Assembly: GCA_025362705.1 (NCBI GenBank)
Contig: JANYFH010000177.1
Location: forward strand, 1 to 12,211
DNA: 12,211 nt
DNA from: Betaproteobacteria bacterium
Lineage (GTDB): Bacteria > Pseudomonadota > Gammaproteobacteria > Burkholderiales > Usitatibacteraceae
Reading direction: 5' to 3'
Within the stretch, counting starts at the first letter, position 1, and every line of letters begins with the position of its first letter. The notes below the pieces were generated by a model. That model was not told the origin of the DNA. It saw nothing but the letters and a program-made list of their open reading frames with translations, and made no database searches. The translations under genes and the position numbers were made by a program. This document shows, piece after piece, positions 5,932 through 12,211 of this stretch.

Positions 5932-7233
5932 TCAGAGAACCAGAATCGCCCGATAGTCATTCACATTCGTCCGGGTCGGGCCGGTGACGATCAAATCATC
6001 GAGGGGCGCAAAAAATCCGTAGGCATCGTTCATTCCCAGTTGCGCTTTTGCGTGTACATCGATCATACGTGCGCGTGCCAAAGAACCGGGCTCAAGATAC
6101 GCCCCGGCATTTGGCTCGGAGCCATCGATACCATCGGTATCGCAAGCGATGGCAAAAATATTCGCACGTGCGTCGAGATCTATGGCCAATGACAACAGGA
6201 ACTCGCTGCACCGCCCGCCGCGACCCTGACCCGCATTCTTCAATGTGACAGTGCATTCGCCGCCGGAAATCATCACCACAGGAGGTTTCAGCGGATGGTG
6301 ATGTTGTTGAAGCTGTCTTGCTAGCGCGGCGTGCACCTTAGCGACTTCACGCGCCTCACCGGTGATGCTATCGCCCAGGATCATTGGTGTAATGCCGTGC
6401 GCCTGAAAAAATGCGGCGGCTCTGGTAAGACTCGCGTGCGCAGTCGCGATCATGCGGTTTTCAACGCGCGAGAATGCGGCGTCGCCGGGCTTTAGCGTTT
6501 CTGCAATATCGCCGCGCGCACCATTGGAAAGATGCCGCATCACCGATAGCGGCGGCACAATGCGGTAGGCCGCGAGAATATCCAACGCATCCTGATAGGT
6601 CGAAGGGTCCGGCGTGGTGGGGCCAGACGCAATCGCCGACGGGTCATCACCCGCAACGTCTGAAATAATCAGCGAAAGGACACGCGCTTTGGTCGCCGCA
6701 ACAAGTCGGCCACCCTGAATGGCCGACAGGTGCTTCCTCACCACATTCATTTCCTGAATCGGCGCGCCGCAGTTCAAAAGCTCCGCAGTCACTGCCTTCA
6801 AATCCGCCATAGTGATGCCTGAGACGGGCAATGAGAGCAGGCTTGAGCCGCCGCCAGAAACAAGCACGAGCAAGAGATCATCTGCGGTCAGCGTTTCTGC
6901 GATCGCAAGAATTTCTTTTGCGGCCATTTCGCCGGCCTCATCCGGCACGGGGTGTCCTGCTTCGAGCACGCGTATTCGCGTCAGAGGCATTGCATCGGCA
7001 TCGCTGCCGTCGTAGCCATGCGCGTAACGGGTAATCACGATACCGTCCAGCGGCGCGTCGGCAGGCCAATGCGTTTCGACCGCTTTTGCCATCGCGGCTG
7101 CAGCTTTGCCTGCGCCAACGACTACCGTTCTGCCTTTCGGAGGAGATGGCAGATGGGCCGGCACAATTGCAAGCGGATCTGCAGCCGACAAGGCTGCACG
7201 GAAACTTTCAATCAATAGTTCGCGTGGATTCAT
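5932..7233 (-). CDS. gckA: Glycerate 2-kinase, class II (GckA/TtuD, MOFRL family)
   Basis: A 433-residue enzyme that phosphorylates D-glycerate to 2-phosphoglycerate with ATP, feeding glyoxylate, tartrate or serine-derived carbon into glycolysis. Older annotations call this family hydroxypyruvate reductase TtuD. Motifs: VVVGAGKAAAAMAKAV with K43, LVSGGGSSLL (124-133), NVVRKHLSAIQGGRL (163-177), ISDVAGDDPSAIASGPT (190-206), ISGGECTVTL (322-331), GRGGRCSEFLLSLA (337-350), DTDGIDGSEPNAGA (365-378) and the closing MOFRL part GFFAPLDDLIVTGPTRTNVN. Length is typical. GRGGR is usually followed by NQE; here it is CSE. The ATG at 7233 is 5 bases after the uvrA stop, with no strong Shine-Dalgarno of its own, so translation is probably coupled to uvrA. 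The pairing with uvrA has no obvious metabolic logic. Confidence 0.92.
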   Translation of the reverse strand: MNPRELLIESFRAALSAADPLAIVPAHLPSPPKGRTVVVGAGKAAAAMAKAVETHWPADAPLDGIVITRYAHGYDGSDADAMPLTRIRVLEAGHPVPDEAGEMAAKEILAIAETLTADDLLLVLVSGGGSSLLSLPVSGITMADLKAVTAELLNCGAPIQEMNVVRKHLSAIQGGRLVAATKARVLSLIISDVAGDDPSAIASGPTTPDPSTYQDALDILAAYRIVPPLSVMRHLSNGARGDIAETLKPGDAAFSRVENRMIATAHASLTRAAAFFQAHGITPMILGDSITGEAREVAKVHAALARQLQQHHHPLKPPVVMISGGECTVTLKNAGQGRGGRCSEFLLSLAIDLDARANIFAIACDTDGIDGSEPNAGAYLEPGSLARARMIDVHAKAQLGMNDAYGFFAPLDDLIVTGPTRTNVNDYRAILVL

Positions 7234-7238
7234 GGCAC

Positions 7239-10085
7239 TTATTTTCGCGCAGCTGTACGCTTCGGAGCAATACCCAAGAGAGGAAGCAAATAACGCCCGG
7301 TAAAACTTTGTGGCATCTGCGACAAATCCTCAGGCGTGCCCTGGCCCACAATTTCACCGCCACCGTCGCCACCTTCCGGACCCAGATCGATCACCCAATC
7401 AGCAGTCTTGATGACATCCAGATTGTGCTCAATGACAACTACTGTATTGCCATGCTCGCGCAAGCGATGCAGCACTTTCAGCAGCAGGTCGATGTCGTGG
7501 AAATGCAGGCCTGTGGTCGGTTCGTCGAGGATAAATAACGTCCGCCCGGTGTCGCGTTTGGACAATTCAAGTGAGAGTTTTACGCGTTGCGCCTCGCCGC
7601 CTGAGAGCGTAGTCGCACTTTGTCCGAGCCGGATATAACCCAAGCCCACATCTAGCAAGGTGCTCAGTTTGCGTGCGACCACTGGCACTGGTTTGAAAAA
7701 CTCGAATGCCTGCTCAACGGTCATGTCGAGAACTTCGTGAATATTTTTCCCCTTGTAACGCACGTCGAGCGTTTCGCGGTTGTAGCGTTTTCCAAAGCAG
7801 ACATCGCAAGGCACGTACACATCAGGCAGGAAATGCATTTCCACCTTGATGACGCCATCGCCTTCGCAGGCCTCGCAGCGACCACCCTTGACGTTGAACG
7901 AAAAACGTCCCGGCCCGTAGCCACGCGCACGCGACTCCGGCACGCCGGAAAAAAGATCGCGAATCGGCGTGAATAAACCCGTGTACGTCGCAGGATTTGA
8001 GCGCGGTGTGCGACCGATCGGCGATTGATCGACGTTGATCACTTTGTCAAAATGTTCCAGGCCTTCGATGGATTCAAACGGCGCGGGTTCATCTGACGAC
8101 GCATAGATGTGCTGCGAAACCACTTTGTAAAGCGTATCGTTAATTAATGTCGATTTGCCCGAACCGGAAACACCGGTAATGCAGACGAAGGCACCGACCG
8201 GCAAATCGAGCGCCACATTTTTTAAATTGTTGCCCGACGCACCCTTGATGCGCAGGATTTTTTTTAGATCTACCTTACCGCGCTTTTTCGGAACCGGGAT
8301 CTGTTTTTTACCCGACAGGTATTGGCCTGTGAGCGACTGTGAGGCACGCTTGATTTCCTCGGGCGTGCCCTGCGCCACCACTTGCCCGCCGTGCACACCT
8401 GCACCTGGGCCCATGTCCACCACATGGTCGGCGGCGTTGATAGCATCCTCATCGTGCTCGACCACGATCACCGAATTACCCAGATCGCGCAGGCGCTTTA
8501 GGGTTTCGAGCAATCGGTCATTGTCGCGTTGATGCAATCCAATCGAGGGCTCATCCAGCACATACATCACACCGGTGAGACCTGAGCCGATTTGCGAGGC
8601 GAGCCGAATACGCTGCGCTTCACCACCAGATAACGTATCGGCGGAGCGTACCAATGACAGGTAATCGAGGCCGACGTTGTTCAGAAACGTGAGTCGGCTG
8701 GAAATTTCTTTGAGTATCCGATCCGCAATCGCCATTTTCTGCGCGGAAAGTTTTACGCTATCGAACCAGCGAAACGAGTCTTTGAGAGACATCGCTGAAA
8801 GCTCGTGAATGGTCTTCTCGCCGACTTTTACATTACGCGCTTCGACGCGCAAGCGTGTCCCCTCGCAATCGGGGCAGGCTTTTGTCGATATATATTTTGA
8901 AAGTTCCTCGCGTACCGCCATTGAATCCGTTTCGCGGTGACGGCGCTCCAGGCTCGGCACGATGCCTTCAAATGTATCTTCACGCAATATTGGTTTGCCG
9001 CGCTCACCCGGATACTTGAACGCAATTTTTGTTTTGCCTGAGCCGTACAAAATAAGCTGCTGCGTTTCCGGCGCGAGTTGATCGAAAGGCTTATCAATAT
9101 CAAACTGGTAATGCGCGGCAAGGCCCAACAGAATTTGAAAATAAAATTGGTTGCGCCGGTCCCAACCCTTGATGGCGCCTCCCGCGAGCGACAAGCCCGG
9201 ATATGCGACGATGCGCTTGGGATCAAAGAAAGTAATTTGCCCCAGGCCATCGCAAGTAGGGCAGGCGCCCATCGGGTTGTTGAACGAAAATAGCCGCGGC
9301 TCCATTTCCGAGAGCGAATAGTCGCAGACCGGGCAAGCGAATTTGGATGAGAACAACGTTTCCTTGTTCGTCTCCATGTTCACCGCGATTACTTTCGCAG
9401 CGCCTACGCGCAAGCTCGTCTCGAAAGACTCGGCCAACCGTTGCTTCGCATCCGTCGCGACCTTCAATCGATCAACCACCACTTCGATGGTGTGCTTCTT
9501 CATTTTGTCGAGTTTCGGAAAGGCATCAATCTCGATCACTTTGCCGTCCACACGCAAGCGCACGAATCCCTGCGCGCGAAATTCCTCGATCATGTCGACG
9601 TGCTCGCCCTTGCGATTCACCACCACAGGTGCGAGCAACATTAGCTTGCTGCCTTCCGGATATCCAAGCACGGTATCGACCATTTGCGAAACGGTCTGCG
9701 CTTCCAGCGGCAGTTTGTGTTCCGGACAGTACGGTGTGCCGGCCCGCGCGAACAACAGGCGCAGGTAGTCGTGAATTTCGGTTACCGTGCCGACAGTGGA
9801 ACGCGGGTTATGCGAAGTTGCTTTCTGTTCAATCGAAATCGCAGGTGACAATCCTTCGATCAAATCGACATCCGGCTTTTCCATCAGCTGCAAGAACTGG
9901 CGTGCGTAGGTGGATAGCGATTCCACATAGCGCCGCTGCCCTTCGGCATACAGTGTGTCGAAAGCGAGCGACGATTTTCCCGAACCTGAAAGCCCGGTAA
10001 TCACCACCAGCGAATGACGCGGCAAGTCAAGACTGATGTTTTTCAGATTGTGGGTGCGGGCACCGCGGATCTTGATGAGTTCCAT
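7239..10085 (-). CDS. uvrA: Excinuclease ABC subunit A
   Basis: The ATPase that scans DNA for bulky lesions and loads UvrB in nucleotide excision repair. From the ATG at 10085 it has 948 residues (E. coli 940). All hallmarks are present: MELIKIRGARTHNLKNISLD at the N-terminus, Walker A-1 GLSGSGKSS (31-39), a CPVC...CPTC zinc module in the first half, signature LSGGEAQRIRLASQI followed by VMYVLDEPSIGLHQRD, Walker A-2 GVSGSGKST, the second zinc finger CEAC...CDVC in GRCEACEGDGVIKVEMHFLP, and the second signature LSGGEAQRVKL with FILDEPTTGLHFHD. An upstream TTG at 10169 keeps the frame open, but those 28 residues have no counterpart in UvrA, so I use 10085, which has a weak AAGAGA ahead of it. 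It is divergent from ssb. No deletion or frameshift is seen. Confidence 0.98.
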   Translation of the reverse strand: MELIKIRGARTHNLKNISLDLPRHSLVVITGLSGSGKSSLAFDTLYAEGQRRYVESLSTYARQFLQLMEKPDVDLIEGLSPAISIEQKATSHNPRSTVGTVTEIHDYLRLLFARAGTPYCPEHKLPLEAQTVSQMVDTVLGYPEGSKLMLLAPVVVNRKGEHVDMIEEFRAQGFVRLRVDGKVIEIDAFPKLDKMKKHTIEVVVDRLKVATDAKQRLAESFETSLRVGAAKVIAVNMETNKETLFSSKFACPVCDYSLSEMEPRLFSFNNPMGACPTCDGLGQITFFDPKRIVAYPGLSLAGGAIKGWDRRNQFYFQILLGLAAHYQFDIDKPFDQLAPETQQLILYGSGKTKIAFKYPGERGKPILREDTFEGIVPSLERRHRETDSMAVREELSKYISTKACPDCEGTRLRVEARNVKVGEKTIHELSAMSLKDSFRWFDSVKLSAQKMAIADRILKEISSRLTFLNNVGLDYLSLVRSADTLSGGEAQRIRLASQIGSGLTGVMYVLDEPSIGLHQRDNDRLLETLKRLRDLGNSVIVVEHDEDAINAADHVVDMGPGAGVHGGQVVAQGTPEEIKRASQSLTGQYLSGKKQIPVPKKRGKVDLKKILRIKGASGNNLKNVALDLPVGAFVCITGVSGSGKSTLINDTLYKVVSQHIYASSDEPAPFESIEGLEHFDKVINVDQSPIGRTPRSNPATYTGLFTPIRDLFSGVPESRARGYGPGRFSFNVKGGRCEACEGDGVIKVEMHFLPDVYVPCDVCFGKRYNRETLDVRYKGKNIHEVLDMTVEQAFEFFKPVPVVARKLSTLLDVGLGYIRLGQSATTLSGGEAQRVKLSLELSKRDTGRTLFILDEPTTGLHFHDIDLLLKVLHRLREHGNTVVVIEHNLDVIKTADWVIDLGPEGGDGGGEIVGQGTPEDLSQMPQSFTGRYLLPLLGIAPKRTAARK

Positions 10086-10128
10086 GAATCTCTTATGAAG
10101 AATTTGCGCTAAAGCGTTGACGCATATA

Positions 10129-10167
10129 GGGACAACCGCGGACGGAAATTTCATTCCGGCTTGTCCC
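10129..10167. repeat. Imperfect hairpin in the uvrA leader / uvrA-ssb divide
   Basis: GGGACAA (10129-10135) pairs with TTGTCCC (10161-10167). Inside, CGGAA (10143-10147) pairs with TTCCG (10154-10158) around a 6-base loop, with an unequal internal loop (7 against 2 bases). It is 44-82 bp before the uvrA ATG. It could be an operator or an mRNA-leader structure for uvrA; no T run marks it as a terminator. Confidence 0.45.
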
Positions 10168-10191
10168 AATCATCAGCCAAAAAGAAGAAAA

Positions 10192-10210
10192 GGTAACCGA
10201 TTATTTTACC
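10192..10210. promoter_or_regulatory. AT-rich dyad GGTAA-N9-TTACC
   Basis: Five-base inverted arms (10192-10196 and 10206-10210) flank an AT-rich centre. On the minus strand the segment contains TAAAAT, a possible -10 for uvrA, though no matching -35 is visible. Short arms make this weak. Confidence 0.22.
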
Positions 10211-10229
10211 GCGTTCGGGGTTCACCTCG

Positions 10230-10291
10230 CACGTGTTTTTTCAAGCACAATGTCGGTGCAGTGCAAAACAAAAACGCACCGCAAACACGTG
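10230..10291 (+). repeat. Nested inverted repeat upstream of ssb, with two CACGTG sites
   Basis: CACGTGTTT (10230-10238) and AAACACGTG (10283-10291) are perfect 9-bp arms. Nested inside, CGGTGC (10254-10259) pairs with GCACCG (10276-10281). Both outer arms contain the palindrome CACGTG. If transcribed in the ssb leader this would be a stem with a one-sided 15-base internal loop, ending 43 bases before the Shine-Dalgarno. As DNA it offers two identical, oppositely placed sites. Its function is unknown. Confidence 0.48.
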
Positions 10292-10333
10292 GGAAGCGGC
10301 ATAGCCTCTCCCCCAACACTAATCGCTACATGG

Positions 10334-10338
10334 AAGGA
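10334..10338 (+). promoter_or_regulatory. ssb ribosome binding site
   Basis: AAGGA lies 7 bases before the ATG at 10346. This decides the start against an in-frame upstream codon at 10250. Confidence 0.82.
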
Positions 10339-10345
10339 AAGTCTC

Positions 10346-10843
10346 ATGGCATCAGTCAACAAAGTGATTCTGGTCGGCAACCTGGGGCGCGACCCCGAAA
10401 CGCGCTATATGCCCGACGGTGGAGCCATCACTAACGCGTCGATTGCCACGACTGAAACATGGAAAGACAAAAATGGCGAGAAACAAGAAAAAACGGAGTG
10501 GCATCGCATCGTCTTTTACAATCGGGGCAACTACAAGCTTGCAGAAATTGCCGGCGAGTATTTGAAGAAAGGTAGTCAGATATATATAGAGGGCCGATTG
10601 CAGACCCGCAAGTGGCAGGACAAGGACGGCGTGGACAAGTACACGACAGAAGTGATTGCTGATGCAATGCAAATGCTCGGCGGGCGTCAGGGAATGGGTG
10701 GAGAAAGTGGTGGCGGTGGGGATTACGCCAAGGCGTCGAGTGGTGGTGCGCCCGCCTCGTCCGGCTCTTCATCAAAACCGGCAGGCGGTGCGAAAGGTAG
10801 TGCGGCGAAGTTTGATGATATGGATGACGATATTCCGTTTTGA
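10346..10843 (+). CDS. ssb: Single-stranded DNA-binding protein
   Basis: SSB coats single-stranded DNA in replication, recombination and repair and recruits partners through its acidic tail. The product has 165 residues. An OB-fold spans about 1-112: MASVNKVILVGNLGRDPETR, then TWKDKNGEKQEKTEWHRIVF, EYLKKGSQIYIEGRLQTRKW and YTTEVIADAMQMLGGRQ; W40, W52 and W90 correspond to DNA-stacking tryptophans in E. coli SSB. A Gly/Ser-rich linker follows (about 113-153), then the tip FDDMDDDIPF, which ends in the canonical DDDIPF peptide. The linker is shorter than in E. coli (total 178 aa). It is divergent from uvrA, a classic arrangement, but the intergenic region lacks a recognisable LexA site. Confidence 0.98.
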   Translation: MASVNKVILVGNLGRDPETRYMPDGGAITNASIATTETWKDKNGEKQEKTEWHRIVFYNRGNYKLAEIAGEYLKKGSQIYIEGRLQTRKWQDKDGVDKYTTEVIADAMQMLGGRQGMGGESGGGGDYAKASSGGAPASSGSSSKPAGGAKGSAAKFDDMDDDIPF

Positions 10844-10996
10844 GGATATACAGCAATTGAATCCGCGACCGATGCGGTAATGGCCGCTATTGCGGCAGAA
10901 AGTCGCCAAAAGAATTAGCCCCCAACCATAGCGCACTCTCGACGGGAATCCGCAAAGCCGTCCAAAGCCTAGCGGTGTATCTTGAGAAAACTATGG

Positions 10997-11019
10997 GCAT
11001 TGGATTCCAAATCCAATGC
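10997..11019. repeat. Perfect 10-bp palindromic hairpin
   Basis: GCATTGGATT (10997-11006), loop CCA, AATCCAATGC (11010-11019). This is the tightest of the dyads in the ssb/oxidoreductase gap. No T run follows on either strand, so it is not a standard terminator. It resembles intergenic palindromic elements in general terms only; I do not recognise a named family. Confidence 0.55.
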
Positions 11020-11164
11020 GCGGGGGCTACACCCATTAGCATATCGTAATTTCAAATTACGACACGATAGTTTAGCGATGCCAGGCTACCCCGGCATCGG
11101 TCGTGAGCAAGAGACACTGGCAGCCTTTCGCAGTAGCCCGGAGTCCTGCCTACGAAAAAATAAT

Positions 11165-11232
11165 AAAACTCTAGCACCGGTGCGCCTCTTCAGCCTTTTC
11201 GCCGCTGCAAACCCCACCGATACTAGAGTTTT
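11165..11232 (-). terminator. Long stem, probable terminator of the oxidoreductase gene
   Basis: AAAACTCTAG (11165-11174) and CTAGAGTTTT (11223-11232) are perfect 10-bp arms. Read on the minus strand, CGGTG/CACCG and CAGC/GCTG pairs lie inside, and the second arm runs into a T-rich tract (complement of 11152-11168, with six T in a row at its end). It starts 21 bp after the oxidoreductase stop. Orientation and T tract suit termination of the minus-strand gene, although the loop is unusually long (48 bases). It may also stop ssb read-through. Confidence 0.55.
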
Positions 11233-11253
11233 CGCAAATTACGCTGGGGAGAC

Positions 11254-12211
11254 CTACCCTACCTTCAACATAATCTTCCCAATATGCGCACTAGATTCCA
11301 TCAACCGGTGCGCCTCCACAATCTCGTCCAGCGCAAACGTTTTGCAAATCACCGGCTTCACTTTCTTCGCTTCCAGCAACGGCCAGACTTTTTCTTTCAG
11401 CGAAACCGCGATTGCCGCCTTCTGCGCATCCGGTCGCGCCCTAAGCGTAGAACCGGTAATTGTCTGACGCTTCATCATCAGCGGGCGGAAATCGATTTCC
11501 GCCTTGCCGCCTTCGAGAAACGCGATAAAACAATAGCGGCCTTCGAGCGCGAGTGAGCGCAGATTTTTTTCGATGTAGCTCCCGCCGACCATATCAAGAA
11601 TCACATTCACGCCCTTCTTCTGCGTGACTACAAAAATTTCGTTCGACCATTCCTGTGTTTTGTAATTGAACACATGATCCGCGCCGATGGCCTTGCAGAA
11701 CGCGGCTTTTTCATCGTTGCCGACCGTCGTGAGAACTGTCGCGCCGAATGCTTTGGCGAGTTGGATGGCAGTGAGACCGATACCTGACGAGCCGCCGTGT
11801 ACCAACAATGATTCACCTGCTTTCAGTTTGCAGGTATCGAATACATTCACCCACACCGTAAAAAAATTCTCCGGCACGCCTGCCGTTTCCAGCATCGACA
11901 GGCCGCGCGGAACTGGCAGGCAATGCGCAGCAGGTGCCGCACAATATTCTGCATAGCCACCGCCGGGCGTTAGCGCACAAACGGCATCACCCACTTTCCA
12001 TCGTGTGACGGCCGTGCCAACTGCCGCGATGGTGCCCGATACTTCAAGCCCCATGATGGGTGAGGCGCCGGGTGGTGGCGCGTAAGTGCCGGAACGTTGC
12101 GCGACGTCGGGGCGATTTACACCTGCGAATTCGACTTTTAACAGCACATCATTTTCACCAAACGCTGGAAGTGGGCCCGTGGCAACGTGCATAACCTCGG
12201 CAGCGCCCGGT
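11254..12211 (-). CDS. NAD(P)H:quinone oxidoreductase, PIG3-type (N-terminus outside window)
   Basis: A medium-chain (zinc-independent) dehydrogenase/reductase expected to reduce quinones or related enones with NAD(P)H in the cytoplasm. About 318 residues are visible. A Met at 12192 could be read as a start, but the frame continues to the window edge with PGAAEV, matching the PGGPEVL stretch that lies near residue 10 in this family, so the gene is cut by the window end. Landmarks: GVNRPDVAQRSGTYAPPPGA (typical of PIG3/TP53I3-like members), GLEVSGTIAAVG, TPGGGYAEYCAAPA, the Rossmann motif LLVHGGSSGIGLTAIQLAKA, GADHVFNYKTQEW, ILDMVGGSYIEKNLRSLALE, and FRPLMMKRQTITGSTLRARP. The ending HIGKIMLKVG is standard. 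It converges on ssb, and a probable terminator lies at 11165-11232. The true substrate cannot be read from sequence. Confidence 0.93.
   Translation of the reverse strand, partial: PGAAEVMHVATGPLPAFGENDVLLKVEFAGVNRPDVAQRSGTYAPPPGASPIMGLEVSGTIAAVGTAVTRWKVGDAVCALTPGGGYAEYCAAPAAHCLPVPRGLSMLETAGVPENFFTVWVNVFDTCKLKAGESLLVHGGSSGIGLTAIQLAKAFGATVLTTVGNDEKAAFCKAIGADHVFNYKTQEWSNEIFVVTQKKGVNVILDMVGGSYIEKNLRSLALEGRYCFIAFLEGGKAEIDFRPLMMKRQTITGSTLRARPDAQKAAIAVSLKEKVWPLLEAKKVKPVICKTFALDEIVEAHRLMESSAHIGKIMLKVG

Larger units (their letters stand above)
10844..11253. other. 410-bp gene-free gap rich in inverted repeats
   Basis: No coding region with recognisable similarity or a ribosome binding site is seen between the convergent ssb and oxidoreductase genes. 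Visible dyads: GCCGC/GCGGC (10883-10896), GACGG/CCGTC (10941-10962), a 10-bp stem with a 3-base loop (10997-11019), CGTAATT/AATTACG (11045-11061), CGATGCC/GGCATCG (11076-11099), and the 68-bp element at 11165-11232. A 10-bp long-range pair, CGACCGATGC (10866-10875) with GCATCGGTCG (11094-11103), encloses most of them. This may be a cluster of intergenic palindromes, a decayed repeat element or a structured RNA. Confidence 0.55.

Noticed and set aside
9347..10000. 217-codon open frame on plus, antisense to uvrA
   Set aside because: It lies within the conserved N-terminal half of uvrA and has an Arg/Pro/Ser-rich composition typical of a shadow frame.
10086..10169. 28-residue N-terminal extension of UvrA from a TTG
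   Set aside because: UvrA proteins begin at MELIKIRGA-like sequence; the extension is unrelated and overlaps a hairpin in the leader.
10250..10345. 32-residue N-terminal extension of SSB
   Set aside because: SSB begins at MASVNKVIL, and the ATG at 10346 has a good Shine-Dalgarno.
10982..11467. 161-codon open frame on plus through the palindrome-rich gap into the oxidoreductase gene
   Set aside because: It starts at TTG without a ribosome binding site, its first part simply translates palindromes, and it ends antisense to a conserved gene.
1..12211. tRNA, rRNA, CRISPR array, insertion sequence, integrase or toxin-antitoxin genes
   Set aside because: None seen on either strand: no repeat-spacer pattern, no transposase or integrase motifs, and no cloverleaf in the gaps.

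Overview
The window is ordinary chromosomal DNA from a betaproteobacterium. I infer this from the L17 and RpoA sequences at the left edge, from moderate GC content and from the gene families present; I cannot name a genus. I see no mobile element, CRISPR array, rRNA, tRNA or prophage gene. Nine protein genes are supported. The first (rpoA) and the last (a quinone oxidoreductase) are cut by the window edges.

Left part (1-1440): the end of the ribosomal alpha operon, with the 3' part of rpoA, then rplQ, closed by a strong bidirectional intrinsic terminator. The 143-bp rpoA-rplQ gap holds a GC-rich hairpin and a sequence that can pair with the rplQ Shine-Dalgarno. Next (1542-2645, minus strand) is a secreted TraB/GumN-like protein that lacks the family's usual histidine motifs. 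It is divergent from a methionine-type aminotransferase (ybdL-like, 2719-3870), whose -10 box sits so close to the ATG that the mRNA may be leaderless.

Middle part (3981-10085, all minus strand): read in transcription order, uvrA, a class II glycerate 2-kinase 5 bp downstream of it, an 82-bp gap with dyad sites, then a PAS-containing HisKA_3-type sensor kinase and a NarL/FixJ response regulator. The last two overlap by TTGA, which argues for a translationally coupled two-component system. Its signal and targets are not visible here.

Right part (10086-12211): uvrA and ssb are divergent, as in many proteobacteria. Their 260-bp shared region contains two inverted-repeat structures but no CTGT-N8-ACAG LexA site. 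ssb converges on an N-terminally cut PIG3-type NAD(P)H:quinone oxidoreductase. The 410-bp gap between them has no gene but is unusually rich in inverted repeats: a 10-bp long-range pair enclosing several short hairpins, and a 68-bp stem that probably terminates the oxidoreductase gene.

No obviously new multi-gene system is present. The best candidates for undescribed biology are non-coding: the palindrome-rich ssb/oxidoreductase gap, the alternative hairpins in front of rplQ, and the leaderless-type aminotransferase promoter.
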